Of a stretch of DNA of 55,265 nucleotides, positions 16,468 through 26,042 are shown piece by piece (the first letter of the stretch is position 1; every line of letters starts with the position of its first letter). The DNA lies in NCBI GenBank assembly GCA_021805865.1, contig JAJZDX010000029.1, positions 1 through 55,265 of the forward strand. The letters run 5' to 3'. Below the pieces are notes generated by a model that saw only the letters and a list, made by a program, of their open reading frames with translations, was not told where the DNA came from and made no database searches. Source of the stretch: Pseudomonadota bacterium (lineage in GTDB: Bacteria > Pseudomonadota > Gammaproteobacteria > Steroidobacterales > Steroidobacteraceae). The translations under genes and the position numbers were made by a program.

Positions 16468-17612
16468 AGGGTGGAGTTTCTCAACAGTACCAGATCATCG
16501 CGATGGATCAGCTCATCGCGGCCCCTGAATCCGAGAATGCCCTCGATCTCGACCGACTTGCGGCCCATGATCCGGGTCGCATCGCCGTCCGAGTAGGCAG
16601 TGATGCCGCGGGCGATCTCCGCGCCGTCGGGCGCGAGCACGCTCACGGTGTCGCCACGCTCGAACGGACCGCGCGTTGCGGTCACGCCGGCGGGCAACAG
16701 GCTTCTGCCCTTGAGCAGCGCATCGAGCGCCCCCCGGTCTATGGTCACCGCCCCGGCCGGGCGCAGCGTTCCAGCAATCCATTGCTTGCGCGCAGTGCCC
16801 GGTGTCCCAGCAGGCAGAAACCAAGTGCAGCGCGAGCCCTGCTCGATGCGCCTGACAGGATGGCGGTGGTGGCCCGCCGCGATGCACATGTGGGCGCCGG
16901 CGGAAACGGCGATGCGCGCGGCGAGCAGCTTCGTGGTCATGCCTCCGGAGCCCACCCCGGATGCGGAGCGTCCGCCCATTGCCTCAATTTCCGGTGTGAT
17001 TTCACGTACTTCCTCGATGAAGCGCGCCGCCGGATCCTTGTTCGGATCCGCGGTGTAGAGTCCATCGACATCCGACAGCAGGATCAGGCAGTCGGCTGCG
17101 GTCATCTGTGCCACCCGGGCCGCCAGACGATCGTTGTCACCATAACGGATTTCCGTGGTGGCCACGGTATCGTTTTCATTGATGACCGGCAGGGCCCCCA
17201 GGGAAAGCAGTGTCTCGAGCGTCGCCCGGGCATTCAGGTATCTGCGCCGGCGCTCGCTGTCTTCCAGGGTAAGCAGCACCTGAGCCACGGTGATCCCCTG
17301 GCCCTCGAGCAGATCCTTGTAGGCGTGCGCCAACCGGATCTGGCCGACTGCAGCGGCAGCCTGGCTTTCTTCGAGCCGCAGCGCGCCCTTGGAGAGATCG
17401 AGCTGGCGCCGCCCGAGGGCGATCGCGCCGGAGGACACCAGGATCACCTGCTGGTCGCGCCCACGCAGCCACAGCAAGTCCTCGACCAGGGTCTCGAGCC
17501 ATGAGCGATTGAGGCGTCCCGTGCGAGCATCGACCAGGAGAGCCGACCCGACCTTGACCACCACGCGCCGGGCCTTGCCAAGGGGGGAGGCGGAGTTCGA
17601 GTGGCGGATCAT
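16464..17612 (-). CDS. proB: Glutamate 5-kinase ProB
   Basis: A 382-residue kinase that starts proline synthesis. The N-terminal amino-acid-kinase domain shows [53 protein letters not shown] and LLSDVDGLY. The C-terminal PUA domain (about 280-370) is present, as in feedback-regulated ProB. The start used is the ATG at 17612 ([10 protein letters not shown]); an in-frame GTG eight codons upstream is the alternative, and neither has a good Shine-Dalgarno site. A TATAGT hexamer lies 9 nt before the ATG, so a short or leaderless transcript is possible. Confidence 0.94.
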   Translation of the reverse strand: MIRHSNSASPLGKARRVVVKVGSALLVDARTGRLNRSWLETLVEDLLWLRGRDQQVILVSSGAIALGRRQLDLSKGALRLEESQAAAAVGQIRLAHAYKDLLEGQGITVAQVLLTLEDSERRRRYLNARATLETLLSLGALPVINENDTVATTEIRYGDNDRLAARVAQMTAADCLILLSDVDGLYTADPNKDPAARFIEEVREITPEIEAMGGRSASGVGSGGMTTKLLAARIAVSAGAHMCIAAGHHRHPVRRIEQGSRCTWFLPAGTPGTARKQWIAGTLRPAGAVTIDRGALDALLKGRSLLPAGVTATRGPFERGDTVSVLAPDGAEIARGITAYSDGDATRIMGRKSVEIEGILGFRGRDELIHRDDLVLLRNSTL

Positions 17613-17860
17613 AGGATGAAAACTATACGGTCCCACAGCGAATCGCGCTATTGAGAAGCGCTCGATCCGGGCATCGTTGCCCGGCCGAGCGCGGCAGCGC
17701 CCTGGGCCCGGTCATGCGCTCGGGTCGCTTCGTGCCTGGGGTCTGCTCGAGACGGTGGGCAACCGCCGAGCGATCCTGGCTCAATCCGCTCATTCCGCGT
17801 TGCTCCCCGCCACCGCAGCCCCTAAACTTGCGCGGCCGCCAAGTGGAGAGGACAACATCG
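17613..17860. other. Divergent intergenic region between proB and the DUF6763-like gene
   Basis: About 250 bases between two divergently read genes. It must carry both promoters, but apart from the TATAGT near proB no convincing hexamers are seen. Confidence 0.4.
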
Positions 17861-18220
17861 GTGAGCAGAGATTACGAACCGGTTCCCGGCCAGTGGTACG
17901 AGAACCTTGAAGACGACGAATCCTTCCGCGTGCTCAAAGTGGACGAGGACGCCGAGCTGGTCGAGATCGAGTATCTCGACGGCGAGGTCGAGGAGATCGA
18001 CCTGGAGACCTGGCACGAGATGGACCTCGAGCCTACTCAGGAGCCTGAGGGTTGGACGGAGGACGAAGAGGAGGACGAAGAGGAAGAGGAAGACGAGGAT
18101 GAGGATGAGGATGAGGATGAGGACTGGGACGAGGACGAGGACGAGGACGAGGACGAAGAGGAGGATGAGGATGAGGACGATGAGGACTGGGACGAGAACG
18201 AAGACGGGCACGATTATTGA
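17861..18220 (+). CDS. DUF6763-like protein with long acidic tail
   Basis: A 119-residue protein. The first 60 residues (SRDYEPVPGQWYENLEDDES, then a section with VDEDAELVEIEYLDGEVEEIDLETWHEMDLEP) match a small protein common in gammaproteobacteria, which I place as DUF6763-like from memory. The start is GTG 17861 with GGAGAGG 9 nt before. From residue 65 to the end nearly every residue is Asp or Glu, with only Trp and Asn between. Function is unknown. The tail is far longer and more acidic than the core and is coded by near-repeats of GAGGAC/GAGGAT. Confidence 0.8.
   Translation: MSRDYEPVPGQWYENLEDDESFRVLKVDEDAELVEIEYLDGEVEEIDLETWHEMDLEPTQEPEGWTEDEEEDEEEEEDEDEDEDEDEDWDEDEDEDEDEEEDEDEDDEDWDENEDGHDY
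18055..18216. repeat. GAK-rich codon repeat coding a poly-Asp/Glu tail
   Basis: Imperfect tandem hexanucleotide repeats of the kind GAGGAT/GAGGAC over about 160 bases. They are prone to slippage in steps of six, which would change the tail length without frameshift. Confidence 0.8.
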
Positions 18221-18299
18221 CGCTTCAGGACCAGGCTCACCGCGATCCACTCCGTAAGCCGAGGCCCTGGCACGGCTCCTTGGGGCTTTCGGGCGCGGC

Positions 18300-19343
18300 A
18301 TGAGCGACGGCCTCGACAGCTGGCTGCACGAGAAGGAGTCCGCGTGGCTGTACCGGCGGGTCGCCCAGGCCGAGCCCGACCCCCGCAAGCAGCGTCTGTT
18401 CGATCAGCTCGCGGTCGCCGCGGAGGAGCAGGCGAGGCGGTGGGAAGCCTCCCTGCGCCGGTCTGCGGCCACACCGACGGCCCTGATTTTTCGGCCTTCG
18501 ACGCGGGCGCACATCGTCGCGCGGCTGGTCGCTTGGCTCGGACCCAAGGCCATGCGCTCTGTCCTCGCGGCCATGAAGCTGCGTGGCCTGTCGGTCTACA
18601 GCGGCCCCGCCATCACCAGCCATGATATGCCGACGACGCTCGCGGACGTCGGGGAACGCCATCGCGGCGGCCTGGGCGGCAACCTGCGGGCGACCGTGTT
18701 CGGCGTCAACGACGGACTCCTTTCCAATGCGAGCCTGGTGATGGGCATTGCCGGCGCAGGCGCATCGCCGGCTCTGGTGCTGATCACCGGCCTGGCGGGA
18801 CTTCTCGCCGGAGCGCTCTCCATGAGCGCGGGCGAGTATGTCTCGGTGCGTTCGCAGCGCGAGATGTACGAATATCAGATCGCCCTCGAGCGTGCGGAGA
18901 TCGCCGAGTACCCCGAAGAGGAAGCCGAGGAGCTGGCGCTGATTTACGAGGCGCGCGGCATGGAGCTGGCCCAGGCGCGCGAAGTCAGCCAGTCCCTGCT
19001 CTCCCGGCCGGACAACGCGCTCGATGTGCTGGCCCGGGAAGAGCTCGGCTTGAGCCCAGACATGATGGGCTCCCCCTTGGGCGCGGCCAGCGCTTCCTTT
19101 TTGTCCTTTGCCTTCGGGGCGGCTGTGCCGGTGCTGCCGTTCCTCGCCGGCCTCACCCGGCCGCGGGAGATCATTGCCGCAGCCCTGCTCACCATCCTCA
19201 CGCTGTTTGCCGTGGGACTCGCGATCAGTCTGTTCACCGGCCGGGACGCGCTGCGGGGCGCGCTGCGGATGGTGCTGATCGGCGGCGCAGCAGGCGCCTT
19301 GAGCTTTCTCGTCGGCCACCTGCTGGGCGTGGCCATCCACTGA
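18300..19343 (+). CDS. VIT1/CCC1-family transporter with N-terminal ferritin-like domain
   Basis: A 347-residue membrane protein, likely an Fe2+ or Mn2+ exporter. Residues about 1-100 form a helical ferritin/rubrerythrin-like region with Glu and His (HEKESAWLYRRVAQAEPD; AAEEQARRWEASL). Residues about 125-347 are the VIT domain: GVNDGLLSNASLVMGIAG, then AGEYVSVRSQREMYEYQIALE, then three C-terminal helices. The fused arrangement is the known membrane-bound ferritin type. The ATG at 18300 has a weak upstream site. It follows the acidic protein by 79 nt on the same strand. Confidence 0.88.
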   Translation: MSDGLDSWLHEKESAWLYRRVAQAEPDPRKQRLFDQLAVAAEEQARRWEASLRRSAATPTALIFRPSTRAHIVARLVAWLGPKAMRSVLAAMKLRGLSVYSGPAITSHDMPTTLADVGERHRGGLGGNLRATVFGVNDGLLSNASLVMGIAGAGASPALVLITGLAGLLAGALSMSAGEYVSVRSQREMYEYQIALERAEIAEYPEEEAEELALIYEARGMELAQAREVSQSLLSRPDNALDVLAREELGLSPDMMGSPLGAASASFLSFAFGAAVPVLPFLAGLTRPREIIAAALLTILTLFAVGLAISLFTGRDALRGALRMVLIGGAAGALSFLVGHLLGVAIH

Positions 19344-19419
19344 CTATCTGATCCTCGGGGGCTCCATGCCGCCGAAGCGGTTTCGCGAGCCGGTCTCCAT
19401 GAGGCATATTGGGCGGCAC

Positions 19420-20871
19420 ATGAGCGAGATCCACGCATCCATACCGGGAGCACTCGAGCCGCAAACGCTCGGCCGTCTGGAGCAGGCGCTGGGTCCGGGA
19501 CGGTTGCTGACCGGCCCGGAGGCCGCGCCCTTTCTCACCGATCACCGTCAGCTGTATCACGGCCGTGGCCTCGTCGTTCAGCCGCGCGCTGCCGAGGAGC
19601 TCGCCCGGCTCCTCGCCTTGTGCAATGATCAGCGCATCGGCGTTGTCCCCCAGGGGGGCAATACCGGCTACTGCGGCGGCGCAACGCCCGACGAATCCGG
19701 CACGCAGATCGTGGTGTCGCTCGCCCGACTGAACCGCATCCGTCGGGTCGATCCGCTCAACTACTCGCTCGTCGCCGAGGCGGGCTGCATCCTGGCCGAG
19801 GCACAGCGCGCGGCGGACGAGGCGGAGCGATTCTTCCCCCTGAGCCTGGGGTCCGAAGGCAGTTGCCAGATCGGCGGCAATCTATCCACCAACGCAGGCG
19901 GAGTGCACGTGCTGCGCTACGGCATGATGCGCGATCTGGTGCTCGGCCTCGAAGTGGCGCTCGCCGACGGCCGACTGCTGTCCTCGCTCACGAGCCTGCG
20001 CAAGGACAACACCGGCTACGACGTCAAGTCCCTCTTTCTCGGCGCGGAGGGCACGCTCGGCATCATCACCGCCGCAAGTCTCAAATTGTTTCCGAAGATC
20101 CGCTGCTCGGCCACCGCCTTTGCCGCCCTGGCGGATCCGAGCGCGGCGGTCGAGCTGCTCGCCCGACTGCGCGAGGCGAGCGGCGAGCGGGTCAGCTCCT
20201 TCGAGCTCGTCCCGCGTCTCGCCATCGAGCTCACCACACGACACATCCCCGGGGTACGCGACCCGCTCGATGCGCCCCACCCGTGGTATGTCCTGTGCGA
20301 GCTCACCTCTTCCCGTGCTGCCGACCCGCTCGATTCAATGCTGACGGAATGCCTGGGCGCGGCTCTGGACGGTGGCTTGGTGCAGGACGCCGCGCTCGCC
20401 GCAAGCGAGCGCGAGCGCCTGGCGTTCTGGAAGCTGCGGGAAACCATCCCCGAGGCGCAGCGGCTGGATGGCGCAAGCCTCAAGCACGACATCTCGGTGC
20501 CCGTCGCCGCGATCCCGGGGTTCATCGAGCGCGCCTCCGCGTGGCTGCGTGAGAACGTGCCCGACGGCCGGCTGGTCGCCTACGGCCACGTCGGCGACGG
20601 CAATCTGCATTTCAACCTGAACCAGGCCCCGGGCGCCGACCGCGCCGCCTTCCTCGCGCGCGCCGAGCCCGTCAAGCGCGCCATCCACGACCTGGTCCGC
20701 GACTTCCACGGCAGCTTCAGCGCCGAGCATGGCATCGGCCGGCTGAAGGTGGGCGAGCTCGAGCGCTACGCCCAGCCCGTGGAACTGGACCTGATGCGCG
20801 CGATCAAACGGGTCTTCGACCCGTGCGGAATCCTCAATCCCGGCAAGGTGCTGCGGCGGGATGCAGATTGA
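19420..20871 (+). CDS. FAD-linked oxidase, D-2-hydroxyglutarate dehydrogenase-like
   Basis: A 483-residue flavoprotein of the VAO/GlcD group that oxidises a D-2-hydroxyacid. The FAD domain shows VVPQGGNTGYCGGATPD and the segment GSEGSCQIGGNLSTNAGGVHVLRYG. LGAEGTLGIITAASLKLFPK follows, and the C-terminal substrate domain has YGHVGDGNLHFNL and FSAEHGIGRLK with metal-ligand His residues. PQGGNTG and the overall length favour D-2-hydroxyglutarate or D-lactate dehydrogenase over glycolate oxidase GlcD. The start chosen is ATG 19420 (MSEIHASIPG); an upstream ATG at 19366 is possible. Confidence 0.88.
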   Translation: MSEIHASIPGALEPQTLGRLEQALGPGRLLTGPEAAPFLTDHRQLYHGRGLVVQPRAAEELARLLALCNDQRIGVVPQGGNTGYCGGATPDESGTQIVVSLARLNRIRRVDPLNYSLVAEAGCILAEAQRAADEAERFFPLSLGSEGSCQIGGNLSTNAGGVHVLRYGMMRDLVLGLEVALADGRLLSSLTSLRKDNTGYDVKSLFLGAEGTLGIITAASLKLFPKIRCSATAFAALADPSAAVELLARLREASGERVSSFELVPRLAIELTTRHIPGVRDPLDAPHPWYVLCELTSSRAADPLDSMLTECLGAALDGGLVQDAALAASERERLAFWKLRETIPEAQRLDGASLKHDISVPVAAIPGFIERASAWLRENVPDGRLVAYGHVGDGNLHFNLNQAPGADRAAFLARAEPVKRAIHDLVRDFHGSFSAEHGIGRLKVGELERYAQPVELDLMRAIKRVFDPCGILNPGKVLRRDAD

Positions 20872-20898
20872 GCCCGCTCAACCCGTGAGAGAGCCGAG

Positions 20899-21315
20899 AT
20901 GAACCGACAATCGAATGAGCATTTCCTGCCCACCGGCGCGCTGGTCACCTGGCTCGCCACCGTGTGCGCATACGCCGTGCGGGTGGGCGCCGGGACGTTT
21001 TTCATCAACGCGGGCACACTGCTCCTCGGGGTGGGCGCGCTGTCCCTGGCGTTGCGCTTTCATTTCCGCAAGGTCCCGGAGAGCTTCGCGATTTTCTTCC
21101 CGGCGATCGGAGAATACCGGGGGGTCGCCCAGTCGATCCGCCTGATGGGGACACTCCTGATCGTCTACAACATCGGGACGCTCTGGGTCATTCTGCACTC
21201 GTCGCTCTCCCCGGACATGATCCGGGTAATGCTTGCCGCCGGAGTCATCTCCGCCATGAACCTCGCCGATGAATGCTGGATCGCGCGCCGCCGCCGGCTC
21301 GCCTCGACGTCCTGA
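20899..21315 (+). CDS. Small integral membrane protein of unknown function
   Basis: A 138-residue protein with about four hydrophobic stretches (near 12-28, 34-52, 78-97 and 105-122) and a basic C-terminus (WIARRRRL). A weak GAG element precedes the ATG. It lies 27 nt after the flavoprotein gene and may be co-transcribed. No family recognised. Confidence 0.65.
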   Translation: MNRQSNEHFLPTGALVTWLATVCAYAVRVGAGTFFINAGTLLLGVGALSLALRFHFRKVPESFAIFFPAIGEYRGVAQSIRLMGTLLIVYNIGTLWVILHSSLSPDMIRVMLAAGVISAMNLADECWIARRRRLASTS

Positions 21316-21384
21316 CGGGGCAGCGAGGCGAGCCGCGGAGACTGCAATGAGCCTCATCGAGGGAGCCGCCGGCGGGCGGATTCC

Positions 21385-22131
21385 TCAATTGAACTTGTAG
21401 TTCGCGCCGGCGATGAAGTATACGCCGGGGGTGCGGTAGCCCAGCACCTCGACGATCCGCCGATCGAGCGCATTCTGCACACGCCCGAACAGCGCGAGAC
21501 GGCCGGTCACGTGATAGCGCCCGAAGAAGTCCAGGCGCGCATAGCCAGGCACCCGGAAATCGCCCGCCCAGCGCAGGCGGCGATCGGTCGCGAAGAGATT
21601 GGCGCCCACATCGAACCTCGACGTCGTGTACGTCAGTCCCAGGTTGCCCATGTTGCGCGCATTCTCGATCATGAGCTCCCAGACGCCGGCGTTATCAAGA
21701 TAGGCGTCCGTGTGGGTATAGTTTCCGGTGAGCAGCCAATGCGAGGCGATCCGGCAGGCCATCTCGAACTCCACCCCCTGCGAGCGCTCGGCCTCGGTGT
21801 TCGCGTATTGCCCGTAGGGGGTGCCGTTCACGATGCGGGGATTGCAGATGCTGTAGTCGAATGTGATGACATTGGCGACGTATGAGTGCCAATACGTGGG
21901 GCTCTCCGTCACCGCTCCGTCGAGCTCATGCCCCCGGAGTCCCGCCTCGATGGTGCTGGCATTCTCCGGCGTGAGGCGCCTGTTGCCGTAGAAGGGGAGG
22001 TTGGATGGATCGGGAATCCGGGCGGCGAAGTACGGAGGTGGCGCACCCTGGATGGACTCGATCAGGTCGGCGCTCTGGAACCGGGTGTCCGTCAGATAAA
22101 AGCTGCTGCCGACCTCGAAGTCGCCCGTTTC
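21385..22131 (-). pseudogene. C-terminal remnant of a BtuB-like TonB-dependent receptor
   Basis: The last 248 residues of a TonB-dependent outer-membrane receptor: beta-barrel strands with LTPENASTIEAGLRGHEL, GVEFEMACRIASHWLLTGNYTH and the terminal LFGRVQNALDRRIVEVLGY...GANYKF. This matches the end of vitamin B12 (BtuB-type) receptors best. The signal peptide, plug domain and first half of the barrel are missing, and upstream sequence in the same frame has no receptor features. The frame stays open, which suggests recent loss, or use of the fragment by chance. A full BtuB is about 600 residues. Confidence 0.75.
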
Positions 22132-22280
22132 GCAGGTCGTGCGCCCGACCACGGTGCCGTTCCTAACGCGGCGACGTTCGCTGGACTGCTCGCGGTGCGG
22201 GCACCGAAGCCGGCCAGCGGGCGCTTCGCGCATTCTCCTTGCGAGGTGGCGGGATTCTGACGGTACGCGTGATCCGGGCC

Positions 22281-22306
22281 CGTTGCGTCTCGAGAGAGAC
22301 GCAACG
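22281..22306. terminator. Perfect hairpin after tesB
   Basis: An 11-bp perfect stem (CGTTGCGTCTC/GAGACGCAACG) with a 4-nt loop, 27 nt past the tesB stop on the minus strand. No T run follows, so intrinsic termination would be weak; an mRNA 3'-end stabiliser is possible. Confidence 0.5.
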
Positions 22307-22333
22307 AGTGCCCTCCGGGGTGCGTGGGAGGCG

Positions 22334-23200
22334 CTAACGCGCCTCTTTGCGCAGCCGCACCAGCCCCTCCTGCGCGGTGCTCGCCACCAGCCGCCCGTCC
22401 CGCGAATACACTCCGGCACGCGCGAAGCCCCTCGCTCCCGAGGCGCTCGGGCTCTCGACCGCGTAGAGCAGCCACTCGTCCACCCGCATCGGGCGATGAA
22501 ACCACATCGCGTGATCGATGCTCGCCATGACGAGCTTGCCGCTGAACGACGGCAGCCCGTGCGGCAAGGTCGCGGTGTCGAGCAGGAAGTAATCCGACAG
22601 GTAGGCGAGCAGGCGCCGGTGCAGACCTTCGTCATCCGGCAGCCTGTCGACCGCGCGAAACCAGACTTGCCGCGCCGGCGCCGCCTTGCGCGGGCTCAGG
22701 AACTCCATCGGCTGCACCAGGCGGAACTCGAACGGCCGCGGCCGCTCCAGGAAGCGCCGCACGCCCTCCGGCAGGCACGCGAGCATCTCCTGTGGCGGCC
22801 GGCTCGAATCCGGCAGCGTCTCCGGCGCCGGGACGGAGGGCATCTCGATCTGGTGATCGAAACCCTCCTCCACGATCTGGAAGGAGGCCGCCATGTTGAA
22901 AATCGGCGTGCCGTTCTGGATGGCCACCACCCGGCGGTTGCAGAACGCGTGCCCGTCGAGGCTGCGGTCCACTTGGTACACGATCGGCGAGTTGAAATCA
23001 CCGCGGCGCAGGAAGTAGGCGTGCAACGAATGCACGATGCGGCCCTCCACGGTGGAGGCGGCGGCGGTGAGCGCCTGGCCGAGCACCTGACCGCCGAAAA
23101 CCTGAGGACTGCCGATGTCGCGGCTCTCGCCGCGGAACAGATTCACCTCGAGCGGCTCGAGATCGAGAAGCTTGACGAGGTCGGCGAGGCGGGGATCCAT
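22334..23200 (-). CDS. tesB: Acyl-CoA thioesterase II TesB
   Basis: A 288-residue double-hotdog thioesterase that hydrolyses medium- and long-chain acyl-CoA. The N-terminal hotdog has FRGESRDIGSPQVFGGQVLGQAL and VHSLHAYFLRRGDF; the C-terminal one has LSDYFLLDTATLPHG, the catalytic Asp in MASIDHAMWFHRPMRVDEWLLY and GRLVASTAQEGLVR. Length and motifs are typical. The neighbouring reductase gene lies 99 nt upstream on the same strand. Confidence 0.95.
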   Translation of the reverse strand: MDPRLADLVKLLDLEPLEVNLFRGESRDIGSPQVFGGQVLGQALTAAASTVEGRIVHSLHAYFLRRGDFNSPIVYQVDRSLDGHAFCNRRVVAIQNGTPIFNMAASFQIVEEGFDHQIEMPSVPAPETLPDSSRPPQEMLACLPEGVRRFLERPRPFEFRLVQPMEFLSPRKAAPARQVWFRAVDRLPDDEGLHRRLLAYLSDYFLLDTATLPHGLPSFSGKLVMASIDHAMWFHRPMRVDEWLLYAVESPSASGARGFARAGVYSRDGRLVASTAQEGLVRLRKEAR

Positions 23201-23299
23201 CGGTTCTCCTGGGTGTGCTATCGAGATATCGGTTCCCCGAAGACACCGGCATGTGCCGCGGCCGGGCCGGGCAGGGTGCCCGGGCTCAGCGCATCGGGA

Positions 23300-24361
23300 C
23301 TAGTCGGGCACGCCCAGGCGCTGGTGCATGACGGGGCTGGTGGTCGTGTACTGAAGGAACTGGCGCTTCTGCGGATACAGGTGATGCTGAATGCCGAAAG
23401 CGGCCAGCGCCGCCTCGTGAAAGCCCGAGAGAATGAGCTTCTTCTTGCCCGGATAGGTGTTGATGTCACCCACGGCGAACACGCCCGGGAGGCTGGTCTG
23501 GAACCTCTCCGTGTCGACCTTGAGCGCCCTTTTCTCGAGCTCGAGGCCCCACTCGCCGATCGGCCCAAGCTTCGGGTGCAGCCCGAAGAACACCAACAGC
23601 TGCTCGGCCTGGAGATCGAGCACGCCGGCTGGTGTCTTCACCTTGACGCCGTGAAGCGCGCCGTCCCGAACGAGCAGCGACTCCGGCAGCGCCTCGTGCA
23701 GGTGCATACGCCCCGCCGCGACCAGCTCCTTCATCCTGGCGACCGAGGCGGGCGCAGCGCGGAACTCGGCTCGCCGATGCACCAGTGTCAGGCCCCTGAC
23801 CCGTGACACGAGCTCCAGGGTCCAGTCGAGCGCGGAGTCTCCGCCGCCGAAGATGACGAGGCGCTTACCCTCGAGCGAGGCGGCATCCTTGACACGGTAT
23901 TGGATGGCGCCGCCTTCGAAGGGCTCCGCGCCCGCAACACCCAGGCGGCGCGGCTGGAACGATCCAACACCCGCCGCGATGACCACGGCGCCGGCGCTGA
24001 AGCACGTTCCGGCCGCGGTGACCACCGTAAAACGCCCGTCCTCGCGGCGCGCGAACCCGCTGACCTCCTGGCCCAGGTGAAACCGCGGTCCGAAGGGCTT
24101 GATCTGCTCCATCAGCCGGTCGATCAACTCCTGGGCACCGCACACCGGGAGCGCCGGAATGTCATAGATGGGCTTTTCGGGATAGAGCTCCGTGCACTGC
24201 CCCCCCGGATGGGCGAGCGAGTCGACCACATGGGCGCGGATCCCGAGAAGGCCCAGCTCGAACACCTGGAAAAGACCACAGGGGCCTGCGCCGATGATGA
24301 CCACCTCGGCGTCAATGGGCTCGCCACCGGCCTTGCCGGACTCGGGATCGATCTGACTCAC
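23300..24361 (-). CDS. Thioredoxin reductase-like ferredoxin/flavodoxin-NADP reductase
   Basis: A 353-residue FAD/NAD(P)H oxidoreductase of the YumC type. The FAD motif is VVIIGAGPCGLFQVFELGLLG (about 20-40), then HPGGQCTELYPEKPIYDIPA, the NADPH motif RLVIFGGGDSALDWTLEL, and VFAVGDINTYPGKKKLILSGFHEAALAA. There is no redox-active CxxC, so it is not a thioredoxin reductase. The start is GTG 24361 with a strong GGAAGGGGGG site. Its physiological partner is not shown; it may supply electrons to other iron-sulfur enzymes. Confidence 0.9.
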   Translation of the reverse strand: MSQIDPESGKAGGEPIDAEVVIIGAGPCGLFQVFELGLLGIRAHVVDSLAHPGGQCTELYPEKPIYDIPALPVCGAQELIDRLMEQIKPFGPRFHLGQEVSGFARREDGRFTVVTAAGTCFSAGAVVIAAGVGSFQPRRLGVAGAEPFEGGAIQYRVKDAASLEGKRLVIFGGGDSALDWTLELVSRVRGLTLVHRRAEFRAAPASVARMKELVAAGRMHLHEALPESLLVRDGALHGVKVKTPAGVLDLQAEQLLVFFGLHPKLGPIGEWGLELEKRALKVDTERFQTSLPGVFAVGDINTYPGKKKLILSGFHEAALAAFGIQHHLYPQKRQFLQYTTTSPVMHQRLGVPD

Positions 24362-24449
24362 GCGCTGCCCCCCTTCCCGGGTGCAAAGCCGCCATCTTAA
24401 ACGAGGTCCGTGTGCTGCGGGGGGTCCCGGGGGCCGACACCCGGGATCT

Positions 24450-24749
24450 TCAGGCTCGGCCCGCGTTCGAATCGGTCGGCGTATGGAAATACTCGCTCTC
24501 GGAGGCGAGCTGCTCAATCAAGCGCTTGAGCTCGGCCATGCGTCCCTCGGCCGTGCTGATGGGCATGCAGTCCTGGCAGCGCGGGTCTCCACAAGGCTGG
24601 CGTGAATACAGCCAGTACTGAAGCGCACCGGCGAGCAGTCCGTCTGCGATGTCCCACAGGTCGGCGTCCCGGTCCTTGTCCGCCATCCGATTGCCAAGAT
24701 CGACGGCTTTGGTGAATGCAGAGTCGAAGGTATCAGCGATTTCGGTCAT
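24450..24749 (-). CDS. Conserved-looking hypothetical protein with Cys motif
   Basis: A 99-residue soluble protein: a helical, acidic N-terminal half, then QPCGDPRCQDCMPIST with three Cys that could bind metal, then a helical end. The start is ATG 24749. It resembles small gammaproteobacterial proteins of unknown role, but I cannot name a family. It is read in the same direction as the reductase gene downstream. Confidence 0.65.
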   Translation of the reverse strand: MTEIADTFDSAFTKAVDLGNRMADKDRDADLWDIADGLLAGALQYWLYSRQPCGDPRCQDCMPISTAEGRMAELKRLIEQLASESEYFHTPTDSNAGRA

Positions 24750-24962
24750 GGGCCGTCTTCTACCACATCCGCGTAGTATAAAGCATACACTCCCGCCGCA
24801 TGGATCACGGCTTCGCGGCCGGACGAAGACCCGCTTCGCGGAACCGGCTCGTGACCTCTCGGGAAGCCCCTTCCATGGCGGCCAGGCGGGAGAGCACAAA
24901 CTCCGGCTCAAACTATGCCATTGGACAATATCCGAATCCTGTCGGGCTCGAGGCGAGCCCCT

Positions 24963-26012
24963 CTAAGCCCGACAGGCTTCCAGGAAGGCATCGCGGGCAC
25001 GCACGCCGATATCGGGTTGGTCGGTGAAGAATCCGTCGATGCCGGCTGCAAGAAAGTACCCGAGCTCGCTCGCAAGGTCACCGCGGTCCGCGTCCCGGGC
25101 CGAGGAGCGCAACTGCGCGGGCAGAAAGGCATTCTCCGCACGGAAAGTCCAGGGATTGACGCGCAGCCCCTGCGCATGGGCGCCGGCAACGAGCGTGGTC
25201 GGCCGGGCGAGCCCGTCCCGGGCGGCCCGTGCAACGACCAGTGATTTCTCAGGTCCGATCGCCGAGGCATAGGCGGCCACTTCCGCGAGCCCCTGTGGGG
25301 TGAGCAGAGCGGCAAAGGTACGCGCATCGCCCGTGGCGATGAAATCGGCTGGGGCGCCCTCGGCCTCGATGAGCTGAACCCGCGGCAGCCGGGTAAGGAG
25401 ACTCAAGGCGCGCAGGATCGAGGGCTCGAACGACTGCAGAAACACACCGGCCTCGGGCCCGCGGCAGCCGTGACGCTCGAGCGTCTCGATGAGCGGCTCG
25501 GCCATGGGCAGGCCCAGAGCCTCAAAGTAACTGGGATGCTTGATTTCTGGATACAGACCGATCGGCCCGGGCGGCGGCAAGCCGAGCGCGAGCGCGCGAG
25601 CAGACCTCTCCCGGCCGACCTCCTCGCGCAGCGCGAGGATTTCCTCCAGCGTGGCGATCTCGAACTGCCCGTCGAAGCGGCTGTTGTCGGGCCTCAGGTC
25701 CGGGATGCGCTCGCGCGCGCGCAGGACCTTCAGCTCCTGCAGGGTGAAGTCCTCGGTAAACCAGCCTGTGACGGCCACCGCGTCGATGACCTTCGTGGTG
25801 CATCGGGATGCAAAGCGCGCGTGCCGCGCCACATCCGTCGTGCCGCCGAGCTCGTTTTCATGGCGGGCCACGAGCACCCCGTCCCGGGTCATGACCACAT
25901 CCGGCTCGAGGGCATCGGCCCCCTGCTCGAGGGCGAGCCGATAGGCCGCCAGCGTATGCTCCGGGCGGTATCCGCTCGCGCCCCGATGGCCTATGACGGT
26001 GGGTTTCTGCAT
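24963..26012 (-). CDS. Glycerophosphodiester phosphodiesterase
   Basis: A 349-residue GDPD that releases glycerol 3-phosphate from glycerophosphodiesters such as glycerophosphocholine. [22 protein letters not shown] holds the catalytic His and Glu; [21 protein letters not shown] holds the metal ligands and the second His; a late [11 protein letters not shown] completes the TIM barrel. There is no signal peptide, so it acts in the cytoplasm. The start is ATG 26012, 30 bp from the divergent glgB. If choline glycerophosphodiesters are substrates it would yield choline, but this is speculation. Confidence 0.92.
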   Translation of the reverse strand: MQKPTVIGHRGASGYRPEHTLAAYRLALEQGADALEPDVVMTRDGVLVARHENELGGTTDVARHARFASRCTTKVIDAVAVTGWFTEDFTLQELKVLRARERIPDLRPDNSRFDGQFEIATLEEILALREEVGRERSARALALGLPPPGPIGLYPEIKHPSYFEALGLPMAEPLIETLERHGCRGPEAGVFLQSFEPSILRALSLLTRLPRVQLIEAEGAPADFIATGDARTFAALLTPQGLAEVAAYASAIGPEKSLVVARAARDGLARPTTLVAGAHAQGLRVNPWTFRAENAFLPAQLRSSARDADRGDLASELGYFLAAGIDGFFTDQPDIGVRARDAFLEACRA

Positions 26013-26042
26013 CGCCTTGCCGCCGCTTGCTACACTGCCCAG

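Noticed and set aside
22139-23806. Plus-strand frame of about 555 codons across tesB and the reductase
   Set aside because: It covers parts of two real genes on the other strand and is Arg/His-rich, typical of a shadow.
25470-26042. N-terminal extension of glgB
   Set aside because: It would run through the divergent phosphodiesterase gene; branching enzymes with this start need no such extension.
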